A stretch of DNA of 64,000 nucleotides, taken from contig NZ_LKDW01000021.1 of the NCBI RefSeq assembly GCF_001401805.1, forward strand, positions 1 to 64,000. Direction: 5' to 3'. The position numbers were made by a program, and so were the translations under genes. Of the stretch, positions 1 through 8,916 are shown piece by piece (position 1 is the first letter of the stretch; each line of letters starts with the position of its first letter). A model generated the notes under the pieces. That model was not told where the DNA came from, did no database searches, and saw only the letters and a list, made by a program, of their open reading frames with translations. This DNA is from Pseudoalteromonas sp. P1-25 (lineage in GTDB: Bacteria; Pseudomonadota; Gammaproteobacteria; Enterobacterales; Alteromonadaceae).

Positions 1-2
1 AC

Positions 3-59
3 TGCATGGATGCAGAAGGTAGAGCAATGCAGGAGCAATTGCCGAGAACAACTAAATAG
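3..59 (+). other. Possible 3' end of an upstream gene
   Basis: Reading frame 3 is open from the window edge and ends at a TAG at 57-59, giving a tail that ends QEQLPRTTK. The composition looks protein-like, but only 18 codons are visible and another frame also stays open to 180, so this is a weak call. From 60 to 190 I see only AT-rich sequence with no further gene or clear signal. Confidence 0.2.
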
Positions 60-190
60 CGAATTTTTTGTCTTGCTATCAACACGTTTATCCATCCTCA
101 AAATAGATCACTTAATTATGCGGTTTGGTATAAAAAAGCCTAGATGTGAGCCGTTCAAACTAAACTCTAAGAGCTTATAAGATTTATCGT

Positions 191-221
191 AAAACAAAAA
201 AAGCCCAGCAGTGCTGGGCTT
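191..221 (-). terminator. Rho-independent terminator of the S8 protease gene
   Basis: On the minus strand, 20 bases after the protease stop codon, a perfect 10-bp stem (AAGCCCAGCA and its complement around one central base, 201-221) is followed by a U-rich run (191-200). This is a strong intrinsic terminator. Confidence 0.85.
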
Positions 222-240
222 AAGGTCACTTTAGGAGTAG

Positions 241-2742
241 TTAATTAAATGACACTGTAATGATGTTAGAACATACATTTTCAGTTACACATAATTGGTA
301 ATCGTACGATGGTAATGTAGCACCACGTACATAATCACGGTAACGGCCGTTGTCTGATGTGGTATCAACCAGCTCACCGTTACGGTATACGCTTAACGAC
401 TCAGCGCCCACACGCTCCCAGCTTAAATCTACACGCATGGTATCAAGGCGAGATTTATTAGCGCGTTTAAGTGTAAGCTCAAGCTCTACATCACTTACTA
501 CAACCGTTTGAGCTGAAGTATTAGTGTTGCCTTCACTGTCTGTTACCGTTAGTTCAACATCGTAATTACCTGATGCTGCATACACATGCATTGGGTTTTG
601 ATCTGATGATGTTGCACCATCACCAAAATCCCAACTCCACTGTGTAATATCGTTATTTGCATCCGTACTTGTATCTGTAAAGTTAACGGTTAAGCCTTGT
701 GTTTCTACATCAAAGCCCGCACGCGGTGGTTGTGGGCTAACTTCGCCAATAGCGCTTAATGTAAGAGACCAAGTATTAATTGTACCTGTATCAGCTGCTG
801 CGGTATCTTCTACGTGTAGCGTCCAATCACCTGTTGCCACTTCACCGTTAAAAGACTCAGACGTAAAGCTTCTTACTATGTCGTCGTTTGAGCCACCTAC
901 ATTGCTTTGTAGTGTTACCTGTGTACCTTGTGCTGATACTAACTTAACCACTAAGTCGCCTGAGTAAGTGTGCGTAATATCAACATTAGCGGTTGTACCA
1001 AATACAGTTAAATCATCAGGTACATTAATTACTGACACAGCGCCTACTGGCGAGTTATCAGGAATATCAACACTTGCGTTACTGCTGTAAGTAAAGTCGT
1101 TTAAGCCAACAGGTTGAACCATTAACTTAACTGATTGCTCTTTAACAATGTCACCCGCTGTTGCAATCACTGTTAGCTCGTATTCACCCCACTGTGTATC
1201 AGTGTCAGTTTCAACGTTAAGCATTACATCATCACCAGGGCGCGCAGTGCTAGCCGACAAATAAGCACCACCTAATGCTGATGATAGTTCAAGTGTTACT
1301 TCCTCATCCCACTCGGCAATTGAGCCAATAGTAAATGTGTAATTTGTAGCTTGTCCCGCTACAATTTGTTGCGTAAGTGGATTGGCTGAAATTTTAAAGC
1401 CAGGTGTAGGATCTGCATCAATAAGTGCTTGATTCACATTAAGACGAGTACCTGCCACCGTTACACCTTGTAGTGCCGCATTTGCATCACCAGAGCTCAT
1501 TAGTAACTCTTTAAGCTCTTGCGTGTTTAGTTCAGGATTAATAGATAACACTAACGCAGCAGCACCTGCAACATGAGGCGTCGCCATTGATGTGCCAGAA
1601 TAAGATGCGTAGCTCTCACCTGGTGTGGTCGATAAAATAGCACTACCAGGGGCGCCCATATCAACGCTTGTTAAACCATAATGTGAGAACCATGAAATAT
1701 TATCGGTTTGATCCGTACTTGCAACCGATAATACACTTGCGTTTTCGTAGTTAGAAGGATAATGAGGGTTAACATCGTTATCTATTGTGTCGTTACCCGC
1801 TGCGGCTACAAACAGTAAATCGGCCGCTTCGCTTGATGCAATTGCATCTGCTAGAGCTTGGCTATAACCGCCACCGCCCCAGCTATTATTTAATACGCGT
1901 AAGTTAACACCGGCATTTTTAAGTCCTACCATGTAGTCAATACACTTAATAGCGTCTGATGTTGAACCATTACCTGCAGCATCTAAAAACTTACAACCTA
2001 CAAGTGATACTTCGTGGTTAACGCCCACAACACCTGTTGCATTATTACCGCTAGCACCAATGGTGCCAGATACGTGAGTACCATGGCCTTCATCATCCAT
2101 AGGGTCACCAGTGTTGGTAATTGCATTAATACCGTGCACGTCATCTACAAAGCCATTACCGTCATTATCGATGCCATCTCCTGGTATTTCACTGCTATTT
2201 ACCCACATATTGCTCGCTAAATCGCTGTGGCTATAGTCAATACCTGTATCAATTACACCTACTACAACATCGCGGCTACCCGTCGAAATATCCCACGCTT
2301 CTACGGCATCAATATCAGCATCGGCAGTACCCCCTGTTTGACCCTCGTTATTCAAGCCCCATAACTCGTCAAAACGTGGGTCATCAGGGGTACCTGCAAT
2401 ACTTACTTGATAATCAGGCTCAACGTATTCAATGGCTTGATGTGATTTTAATCGAGCGATTGCTTCTTTAGTACTCATGCCTGAAATTTTAAACTTAGCT
2501 AAACGCCCAGAAAGTAAAGACTTATAGTTATCATCAATTTCATCTGCGTTTACATCTGAAATTTTTGCTTTCACTAACGAACGGGCTTGTTTACGCATTT
2601 GTGCGGATGCATTTTTTTTGTATTTAACAATTAAGGCATCGCTACTTACTACAACAGGCTGTTTAACACCTGCATCAGGTAGTTTTGCAGCAGCTAAGCA
2701 AGGAAGTAAAGCAAGAGTGATAATAGATAATTTTGTTTTCAT
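241..2742 (-). CDS. Secreted subtilisin-like (S8) serine protease with P and PKD domains
   Basis: An exported endopeptidase of about 833 residues. Counting from an ATG four codons further upstream, there is a signal peptide (to about 23), an inhibitor-I9-like propeptide (about 35-118) and the S8 catalytic domain. The triad is Asp169 (VIDTGID), His224 (GHGTHVSG) and Ser389 (SGTSMATPH), with Asn321 as the oxyanion residue. A proprotein-convertase P domain (about 555-650) and a PKD domain (about 680-760; GDGATSSDQNP) follow. P and PKD domains in marine secreted proteases usually aid folding or substrate binding. The ATG at 2742 is preferred over 2754: it starts MKTKLS directly before the hydrophobic stretch and has GGATAG six bases upstream. 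A 14-bp palindrome (2780-2793) precedes the gene. Confidence 0.9.
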   Translation of the reverse strand: MKTKLSIITLALLPCLAAAKLPDAGVKQPVVVSSDALIVKYKKNASAQMRKQARSLVKAKISDVNADEIDDNYKSLLSGRLAKFKISGMSTKEAIARLKSHQAIEYVEPDYQVSIAGTPDDPRFDELWGLNNEGQTGGTADADIDAVEAWDISTGSRDVVVGVIDTGIDYSHSDLASNMWVNSSEIPGDGIDNDGNGFVDDVHGINAITNTGDPMDDEGHGTHVSGTIGASGNNATGVVGVNHEVSLVGCKFLDAAGNGSTSDAIKCIDYMVGLKNAGVNLRVLNNSWGGGGYSQALADAIASSEAADLLFVAAAGNDTIDNDVNPHYPSNYENASVLSVASTDQTDNISWFSHYGLTSVDMGAPGSAILSTTPGESYASYSGTSMATPHVAGAAALVLSINPELNTQELKELLMSSGDANAALQGVTVAGTRLNVNQALIDADPTPGFKISANPLTQQIVAGQATNYTFTIGSIAEWDEEVTLELSSALGGAYLSASTARPGDDVMLNVETDTDTQWGEYELTVIATAGDIVKEQSVKLMVQPVGLNDFTYSSNASVDIPDNSPVGAVSVINVPDDLTVFGTTANVDITHTYSGDLVVKLVSAQGTQVTLQSNVGGSNDDIVRSFTSESFNGEVATGDWTLHVEDTAAADTGTINTWSLTLSAIGEVSPQPPRAGFDVETQGLTVNFTDTSTDANNDITQWSWDFGDGATSSDQNPMHVYAASGNYDVELTVTDSEGNTNTSAQTVVVSDVELELTLKRANKSRLDTMRVDLSWERVGAESLSVYRNGELVDTTSDNGRYRDYVRGATLPSYDYQLCVTENVCSNIITVSFN

Positions 2743-2754
2743 TGTTCTATCCAT

Positions 2755-3317
2755 AGTTAGTTTAACTTAGTGGTACTAAGTAAGTTTACTTACAACTTCA
2801 AATACAAGAGGATCACGTGGCATAGAACTAGAAGACTAAGAAATATGAATTTACACAAGCCAAAAAAATAACAAACAACTAAAAATCAACATTTTTAACC
2901 AGGCTGATTAACAAAAAAACATGCAACACAGCCATTTTTATGAAATAACTCATCGCATTTTTACCTTTTTAAGGACCAAACATTTTTACTAGTTTTTCTT
3001 TCTTTTTTTGTTCCCATATGAATACTTCCCTGTAAGACCATGAAATTTAACAAAAATAAAATTGGTAAAAAAAGATGATTTAAGTCTATTGTCAGGAGGA
3101 ATACAGTGAAGGTGTTCTTACAAAAAAGTTTATTCGCTTTATATTTAATAAAGATGACAGGATTAAATTTCTTTATTTGTAATAACAAACGATTTACAAA
3201 ATCAAATTGAAGAGTGGATCACACCATTATTTCAGCACGGCATGCTGAGCGAAAATATCTTATTAAAATTTATAACACTTAAGGTATTTGATTTTACTAT
3301 TTCAAGGAGAATAAATA
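2755..3317. promoter_or_regulatory. Divergent intergenic region between the protease and the curli operon
   Basis: These 563 bases are very AT-rich and hold the divergent promoters. On the protease side is the palindrome GTAAGT-TT-ACTTAC (2780-2793). On the curli side is an inverted repeat, TCAGCA-N5-TGCTGA (3232-3248), about 70 bases before the curlin start, and a strong Shine-Dalgarno AAGGAGA (3304-3310). A 75-codon open frame on the minus strand (2961-3188) has no recognisable content and looks accidental. I could not place -35/-10 boxes with confidence. Confidence 0.5.
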
Positions 3318-4820
3318 ATGAAGTTGAATAAAACACTTTTAAGCTGCGCTGTTGCATTAGCAGTGGGTACTAGCTTTGCTTCACATGCAGATACACAAAA
3401 TAAATCAATATCAAGCTCACAGCTAAGTACACAAGTCTCTACTGAGAACTTAGAAAACAGCTTAACCCTAAGTCAGACTTCAAATGAAAATAACGCACTT
3501 CTTTATCAAGAGGGTGACAGCAACACCATGGTTGTTACTACTACAGGTAACAATAATGAAACTGAAGTTGTACAAAACCAATTTGGTAATTATGCCGAAG
3601 TAACCACAACTGGCGATAACAATATACAGGTGTACTCGCAAGATGGCGTTGCTAATGGCTTTATCTCCGAGGTAACAGGTAACAACAACATGTTATTTGT
3701 TAGTCAATTTGGCCAAGGCTTTTTTGTAAATAACGAAGCGATTAACATTGTAACTGGTGATGACAACCTTATTGATGTAGAGCAAGGCAACGGCGGCCAC
3801 TGGTTCTACAATATGGATATGCAAGGTAATGCAAATGAAATTAGCGCTTTGCAAGAGGGTGAATGGCATGAAGCAGAAATCACTATGCTTACGGGAGACG
3901 AAAACACTTTAAGTCTAGAACAAGATGGCTTTTGGAATACCTTTAAAGTAAGTAGCTTACAAGGTGATGAAAACGAGCTTGATGTTGAGCAAAGCGGCGA
4001 CCGAAATGCTGTAACATTTAGCGATATCTCTGGTGATGCTAATGAGATTGACGTTGAGCAAGATGGCTTAACAAATGCAGTAACGTTTGCAGCTGTTGTA
4101 GGTGATGATAACCAAATAGATTTAGATCAAGAAGGTTCGCTTAATACTATTGAGTCAAACTTATTTGAAGGTGTAAACAACGAAGTAACAGCAACGCAAA
4201 ATGGTGCTGAAAACTTAATGACAGCCGATTTAATTGGTGACAATAATGAGCTAACTTCACTCCAAAGCGGTGACTTGAACGAATCTTACATGGGTGTAAT
4301 TGGCTCTGATAATGAGTTTTCAACCACTCAAGTTGGCGACTTAAACTCGGTTCACCTTGCTAATTTTAACGGCACAGGTAACGATGTTGATTTAGTTCAA
4401 TCTGGTGATGAAAATACCATGCTGGTGCAATCGTCGTATCCTGATGTATCGCTTACATCAAACGATAACGATATTGATATTTCACAAACGGGTACTCAAA
4501 ACGAAGCGGTTGTAACACTTGCGGGTATTTTAGATAGCAACGATAACCAAATCGATATTGCGCAAGATGGTATGTTAAACCTAGTTGATATGATGGTTGA
4601 AGGCAGTAGCCATAGTATTGATATTTCACAAGAAGGTGAAGGTAACTGGGTAGGTGGCGTTGGTCAGTCTGCCTTTTTAGTGGGCGGTGAAAACGTGTCA
4701 TTCACAGTCACTCAGGTAGGTAACGACAACCTTGTGGAAGGTTCAGTTATTGGCTACGACAGCACGGTTTCTGTTACACAAATTGGTGATGGCAACACTG
4801 CAACAATTACACAAATGTAA
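3318..4820 (+). CDS. csgA: Very large curlin repeat protein (CsgA/CsgB-like amyloid subunit)
   Basis: A predicted extracellular functional-amyloid subunit of 500 residues. After a signal peptide ending near SHADTQ (residue 25) the whole protein is about 20 imperfect repeats of roughly 22-23 residues with the core Q-x-G-x-x-N, often preceded by G-D/N-x-N. Examples are EQDGFWN, EQSGDRN and TQVGNDN. E. coli CsgA has five such repeats in about 150 residues, so this is a several-fold expanded version. It is strongly acidic, with many Asp and Glu and few Lys or Arg. It is the only curlin gene in the locus: no separate csgB nucleator or csgC is visible. It sits directly before csgE, csgF and csgG, which fixes its role as the export substrate. 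Whether it acts as CsgA, CsgB or both cannot be told. Confidence 0.88.
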   Translation: MKLNKTLLSCAVALAVGTSFASHADTQNKSISSSQLSTQVSTENLENSLTLSQTSNENNALLYQEGDSNTMVVTTTGNNNETEVVQNQFGNYAEVTTTGDNNIQVYSQDGVANGFISEVTGNNNMLFVSQFGQGFFVNNEAINIVTGDDNLIDVEQGNGGHWFYNMDMQGNANEISALQEGEWHEAEITMLTGDENTLSLEQDGFWNTFKVSSLQGDENELDVEQSGDRNAVTFSDISGDANEIDVEQDGLTNAVTFAAVVGDDNQIDLDQEGSLNTIESNLFEGVNNEVTATQNGAENLMTADLIGDNNELTSLQSGDLNESYMGVIGSDNEFSTTQVGDLNSVHLANFNGTGNDVDLVQSGDENTMLVQSSYPDVSLTSNDNDIDISQTGTQNEAVVTLAGILDSNDNQIDIAQDGMLNLVDMMVEGSSHSIDISQEGEGNWVGGVGQSAFLVGGENVSFTVTQVGNDNLVEGSVIGYDSTVSVTQIGDGNTATITQM

Positions 4821-4829
4821 TTATTGAGG

Positions 4830-4855
4830 TGGGGAGGTTAGCCCTCCCCATTTTA
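4830..4855 (+). promoter_or_regulatory. Intra-operon hairpin between curlin and csgE
   Basis: An 8-bp GC-rich stem (TGGGGAGG, 4830-4837, with CCTCCCCA, 4843-4850) with a 5-base loop is followed by TTTTATT. It lies 10 bases after the curlin stop and just before the csgE ATG at 4858. It resembles a weak terminator or mRNA-stabilising hairpin that would give more curlin than secretion proteins. The only good Shine-Dalgarno-like run near csgE (GGGGAGG) is inside the stem. Confidence 0.6.
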
Positions 4856-4857
4856 TT

Positions 4858-5256
4858 ATGAAAATAAATATTCACTTACGTTACTTCCTACTTAGCTTTT
4901 TACTTCTTTTTTCTTCGCTCAGCGCTGCCGAGCAAGAACTGGAAATAGATGGCTTACTGCTTGATAGAAGCATTAGCCGTTTTGGCCATCAATTTTATTA
5001 CGAATTTTCGAATTACTGGCGAGACCTCCCCTCCACTGCCGGTTTTAATATAGAAATAAAAGAAACGGTAATACCAAAAGCGGGCACAAAGCTTTCGCTA
5101 ATTATGAATAATGAACTCGTATATGTAACCTATTTAGGACGTAGATTAGCGCCCCTCGACGAACGCGTTGAGCAAGCTGTTTACACTGTAATAGAAGCGA
5201 TGGCACGCTCAAATATGACTACATCGTCACCCGATATGGCAGTAAATGGATGGTAA
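4858..5256 (+). CDS. csgE: Curli secretion specificity factor CsgE
   Basis: A periplasmic accessory protein of 132 residues with a signal peptide (cleavage near SAAEQ). In E. coli, CsgE caps the periplasmic side of the CsgG pore and directs curlin to it. The sequence carries the family pattern EIDGLLLDRSISRFG followed by FYYEFSNYWRD and the conserved end of the fold (TKLSLIMNNELVY, YLGRR). The length matches CsgE. It lies between curlin and csgF and ends 2 bases before the csgF start. Confidence 0.93.
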   Translation: MKINIHLRYFLLSFLLLFSSLSAAEQELEIDGLLLDRSISRFGHQFYYEFSNYWRDLPSTAGFNIEIKETVIPKAGTKLSLIMNNELVYVTYLGRRLAPLDERVEQAVYTVIEAMARSNMTTSSPDMAVNGW

Positions 5257-5257
5257 A

Positions 5258-5671
5258 ATGAAAAAAATAGCACTTATAATAATAACAACACTTAGTTTTT
5301 CAGCCTCGGCAACTGAAATTATTTATACCCCAATCAACCCAAGCTTTGGTGGTAACCCACTCAATGCCACAATGCTGCTTAGTAAAGCACAAGCGCAAAA
5401 CAAGCACAAAGCCCCAACTGTTGAAAAAGGCTATGCAGAGCAGTTTCAGGAAACACTCGAGCGCACTTACTTAAACCAAATGGTACGTGAAATTACTGAT
5501 ATGGCATTTGGGGAAGATGTTGAAAACAGTATTTTTGATCAAGACTCAATATTTATGAGTGGAGACTATCAAATAGAAGTAATAACCAGCACAACAGATA
5601 CTATAACTGTAAAAATAACCAATATATTAGATGACTCAGTGGTGATCATTGAAGTACCGAGGTTCGGATAA
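5258..5671 (+). CDS. csgF: Curli assembly factor CsgF
   Basis: An exported protein of 137 residues that in E. coli sits at the extracellular side of the CsgG channel and helps anchor nucleation of the fibre. The mature N-terminus shows the hallmark YTPINPSFGGNPLNAT soon after the signal peptide; in CsgF this segment inserts into the CsgG pore. The start at 5258 (MKKIAL) is preferred over an ATG at 5246, because GGATGG lies 5 bases before it and it begins just after the csgE stop. The gene's stop overlaps the csgG start (TAATG). Confidence 0.93.
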   Translation: MKKIALIIITTLSFSASATEIIYTPINPSFGGNPLNATMLLSKAQAQNKHKAPTVEKGYAEQFQETLERTYLNQMVREITDMAFGEDVENSIFDQDSIFMSGDYQIEVITSTTDTITVKITNILDDSVVIIEVPRFG

Positions 5672-6444
5672 TGCATAAACTAATAATAACACTAACGCTT
5701 TTAAGCTTAACCGGTTGTGCTGGCATGAGTAATTTAATTCCGCCTTCACAACAAGTTGCTACAACACTTGAACCAACAGAAATATTTAGTGATTTAAAAA
5801 ACTTACCTAAACCTGTAGGCAGTATCCCTGTGTCTGTGTATTCGTTTAGAGACCAAACAGGCCAATATAAGCCACAAACTAATGTAAGCTCGTTTTCAAC
5901 AGCGGTTACACAAGGTGCTAACTCTATTTTAGTGCAAGCTTTGCACGAATCTGATTGGTTTACGCCGGTTGAACGCGAAGGCTTACAGAATATTTTAACC
6001 GAGCGAAAAATTATTCGAGCTGGTAAATCTGACAATCCTAACCAACCAGATTTACCGCCGCTAACCACCGCTAAAATAATTTTAGAAGGCGGTATTATTA
6101 GCTACGATACCAACGTAAAAACGGGCGGCTTAGGCATGGAGTATTTTGGTATTGGGGCTTCAGAGCTTTACCGAGAAGATGCCATCTCTATCTATTTACG
6201 TGCAGTTGATGTTCGCACCGGCCAAGTACTCTTGAGCGTTGCCACCAGCAAAAAAGTGCTAAGCCAAGAAATGCGTGCAGGCTTTTTTAGGTATGTAAGT
6301 TACAAACGACTGGCTGAAGCCGAGGCGGGCTTTAGTGATAATGAGCCAATGAGTATTTGTGTGACCCAAGCTATTGAAAAAGCACTCACAGACTTAATTA
6401 CAAAAGGTATTGATAGAGGGTTATGGGCGAAAAAAGCAGCCTAA
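5671..6444 (+). CDS. csgG: Curli secretion channel lipoprotein CsgG
   Basis: The outer-membrane nonameric pore that exports curlin, 257 residues. It has a lipoprotein signal with lipobox LTGCAG (Cys at about residue 16), then the typical CsgG sequence (VSVYSFRDQTGQYKP, EREGLQNILTERKIIR, ILEGGIISYDTN, AISIYLRAVDVRTGQV). The length is close to the 277-residue E. coli precursor. It is the last gene of the curli operon, translationally coupled to csgF, and is followed by a bidirectional terminator shared with the convergent csgD-like gene. Confidence 0.95.
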   Translation: MHKLIITLTLLSLTGCAGMSNLIPPSQQVATTLEPTEIFSDLKNLPKPVGSIPVSVYSFRDQTGQYKPQTNVSSFSTAVTQGANSILVQALHESDWFTPVEREGLQNILTERKIIRAGKSDNPNQPDLPPLTTAKIILEGGIISYDTNVKTGGLGMEYFGIGASELYREDAISIYLRAVDVRTGQVLLSVATSKKVLSQEMRAGFFRYVSYKRLAEAEAGFSDNEPMSICVTQAIEKALTDLITKGIDRGLWAKKAA

Positions 6445-6455
6445 ATTTAAAGACT

Positions 6456-6482
6456 AAAAAGGCTACATGATGTAGCCTTTTT
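6456..6482. terminator. Bidirectional terminator between csgG and csgD-like gene
   Basis: The stem AAAAAGGCTACAT / ATGTAGCCTTTTT lies in the gap between two convergent genes, with A-rich and T-rich flanks, so it can terminate transcription in both directions. Confidence 0.85.
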
Positions 6483-6535
6483 ATATAAAACACTTTTTTG
6501 CTTAAACTTAAACTAAAAATATTAAATCGGTTTAA

Positions 6536-7225
6536 CTACTTAGCCATAGGTAATAAAACCGATATATAACGCTGAGCCCAATTTGCCAACTCTACACGGT
6601 TGCGCGAATTGGTTTTTTTAAAGGCACTGTACAAATGTGTTTTAACGGTGTGATCACTTATATTAAGCTTATCGGCAATGGCATTATTGCTTGCCCCTTG
6701 GGCAATTAAGTGAATAACCGATTTTTCGCGCTTAGTAAGATGCGCATAATCCCCTTTTTTTAGGGTTATATCTTCTTGTAAGCTATTAAACGAAGAGGCC
6801 ACAGAAAGAATATCTGAAAATGCTTTAGATATAACTTTGCGCGTAAACCACAATTCACCAGACGTTATTCTTACAAGCCCTTTAAATATATCTTCTGGCG
6901 CATCAGATTTATAAAACACGCCATTAAAATGATTGAGCAATAAGTTTTTTTCACATACTGCACTGGGCTCTACATTAAATAACACCACTTTGTGCTTTTT
7001 AGCTAAGCAAATTAAATCAGCAGGTAGTAAATCTAACCAGTTATTTTTAGCGCCATCTATTAAAAATAAATCAAACTTCTCCCTTTGCTCATTTTTAGGG
7101 ATAGCGTCATCCATTTTTATATCACCAAAAATGGCTTGCATGGTTTTTAAAATAGTTGTGTAGCTTTCGCAGTGAAAAGAAGATTGAAACGTAGTTTTTA
7201 TAAAAACGGAGTGTGGCTGTAGCAT
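6536..7225 (-). CDS. csgD: CsgD-like LuxR-family transcriptional regulator
   Basis: A 229-residue regulator with an atypical receiver-like N-terminal domain and a C-terminal LuxR helix-turn-helix (about 160-220; LTKREKSVIHLIAQGASNN, ISDHTVKTHLYSAFKKT). The pattern matches CsgD, the activator of curli genes in Enterobacteria, in both length and HTH sequence. Its place, convergent to the curli operon, supports control of curlin expression. The N-terminal half lacks the full Asp set of a classic phosphoreceiver, as in CsgD. E. coli csgD lies upstream in the csgDEFG operon; here it is on the far side of the locus. Confidence 0.82.
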   Translation of the reverse strand: MLQPHSVFIKTTFQSSFHCESYTTILKTMQAIFGDIKMDDAIPKNEQREKFDLFLIDGAKNNWLDLLPADLICLAKKHKVVLFNVEPSAVCEKNLLLNHFNGVFYKSDAPEDIFKGLVRITSGELWFTRKVISKAFSDILSVASSFNSLQEDITLKKGDYAHLTKREKSVIHLIAQGASNNAIADKLNISDHTVKTHLYSAFKKTNSRNRVELANWAQRYISVLLPMAK

Positions 7226-7397
7226 AAATTTCTTCCTTGAAACGTTTATTCCACATTACCGAATTTATAAACAACTTTCAATGCGATTTTGGTATTATTA
7301 CCACAAAGAAAAGATACGCATTAATTATATTAACCCAATATTTACAATAAGTTAGCTTAATAAAGTGTTTGTTTTTTCATATAACACACTGCTCTGA

Positions 7398-8900
7398 TCA
7401 GTCCTCACATAACGTATAAAAGCGTGAAGTAACCCCGTTAGTCCAACCAAAGCCTTGCTGAACAACGTATTCCCCTCCCCCTGCTTTTAATTGCGGCATG
7501 CACACATTGTATTTTTCAAGTAAGCAATGATTAAGTGAAAAATCGTTTTCTACCATCGTTAACCAGTTTTGCATTATACGCTTACTGAGACAGCTAAAAC
7601 CGTAATTATTAAGTCCTTTGACGGCAAACCACTGCAGCGGCGCCCACCCATTTGGACTATCCCATTGCTGTGATGTAGAGGTAACGGTAGTAACTATGCC
7701 ACCGGCCTTTAAAAAGTCGCGGCTTAGTCGCTCGGCTACATGTTGTGCTTGTTGCTCAGACGCTAAGTTAAAAAATAATGCAGTACTTGCGGCAGCGCTT
7801 AACACCTTGGATTGACTCGCTTTGCAATGATTATAATCAACAAAAAAGTGATATTGCTCACTCCACATGTATTTATTAATCAGTGAGCGGCGAGCTGTTG
7901 CGTAGTCGCTAAATAAATCAGCTTGTTGGCTAATACCTAGCAGCTTATTAAACTTACTAAGCTGTTTTTCTAGGTTGTAAAGTAAACAATTAAGATCAAT
8001 GGGTAGTATATCGGTCGTTTGTATAGAGCTAAGTGAATTAGGCTCAGCTAGCCAGCGGGAACTAAAGTCCCAGCCTGATTCACACGCTGCACGTATATGC
8101 CTATAAAAGTCAGGCTTTTTATGGTCAGCTAAACCCGCTGCGAGGGCTAGATCTTCTCTAAGAGATTCAGCCCTAGGAGTTGCCTCATCATCCCAATAAC
8201 GATTTAGCTTGCCGCCGCATGGCATTTTTACAACTCGTCTTAGTGCCGGTTTCTCGTTAGTAAGCTCTTCTGCGCCTTGCATCCAAAACGCATACTCTTT
8301 TTGAAGCGCAATAACACACTTTTCAAGCCATGCCACATTATTGGATTTACTGTGTTCGTGCTGCCATAGCAATTCAACCATTAGGGCTAAAATAGGTGGC
8401 TGCGAACGCGATAAATAGTAACTGCGGTTGCCATTTGGAATGCACCCATAATCGTTTATAAGGTCGATAAAGTTTTGCAGCATATCTTCAACAATCTCGG
8501 GTTTATTAGCATCTATTAAGCCAAGCGCTGTAAAGTAGCTATCCCAGTAGTATATCTCCTGAAAACGCCCACCTGGCACAATGTAGCTATGCTTTAATGC
8601 TAATAAAGAGTCGGCTTTAGGTTTATCAGCCTCCCGCCTCAAACCATGCCATAAAGAGTTGATGTAGTGTTTAACGCTTGAAGGATCTGGCTCACTTTGC
8701 ATACGTAGTAAGGGCGTTGTAATAAAGTGCTCATTTACAAACTCTTTTAATTGAGCTTGATTAAGCGGTGCTACTTGCTCATAGTGTTTACATGCACTTT
8801 GCCAGCTGGTTCGTGCAGTTGCATCTGCAAATGTTTTACAGTCATCAAAAATATGTTGGGTCTGTACATCTTTAAATAACTGGCTTTCAAAAAAATTCAT
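7398..8900 (-). CDS. treF: Cytoplasmic trehalase, glycoside hydrolase family 37
   Basis: Hydrolyses alpha,alpha-trehalose to two glucose molecules, inverting mechanism. The 500-residue protein has no signal peptide, so it is a TreF-type cytoplasmic enzyme. Trehalase signature 1 is at residues 109-123 (PGGRFQEIYYWDSYF) and signature 2 starts at about 412 (QWDSPNGWAP). The C-terminal GGGEY (Glu about 477) and GFGWTNGV match the catalytic base region of GH37. It is 16 bases after the MFS gene in the same operon, which implies that imported trehalose is cleaved in the cytoplasm. Confidence 0.93.
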   Translation of the reverse strand: MNFFESQLFKDVQTQHIFDDCKTFADATARTSWQSACKHYEQVAPLNQAQLKEFVNEHFITTPLLRMQSEPDPSSVKHYINSLWHGLRREADKPKADSLLALKHSYIVPGGRFQEIYYWDSYFTALGLIDANKPEIVEDMLQNFIDLINDYGCIPNGNRSYYLSRSQPPILALMVELLWQHEHSKSNNVAWLEKCVIALQKEYAFWMQGAEELTNEKPALRRVVKMPCGGKLNRYWDDEATPRAESLREDLALAAGLADHKKPDFYRHIRAACESGWDFSSRWLAEPNSLSSIQTTDILPIDLNCLLYNLEKQLSKFNKLLGISQQADLFSDYATARRSLINKYMWSEQYHFFVDYNHCKASQSKVLSAAASTALFFNLASEQQAQHVAERLSRDFLKAGGIVTTVTSTSQQWDSPNGWAPLQWFAVKGLNNYGFSCLSKRIMQNWLTMVENDFSLNHCLLEKYNVCMPQLKAGGGEYVVQQGFGWTNGVTSRFYTLCED

Positions 8901-8916
8901 AACAATCCTAAATCAA

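Noticed and set aside
2961-3188. 75-codon open frame on the minus strand between the protease and curlin genes
   Set aside because: Low-complexity, Lys/Phe/Leu-rich translation of AT-rich DNA, with no ribosome site and no recognisable family.
3318-4820. Regularly spaced repeats that could suggest a CRISPR-like or satellite array
   Set aside because: The repeats are degenerate at DNA level and keep one reading frame; they are the curlin repeats.
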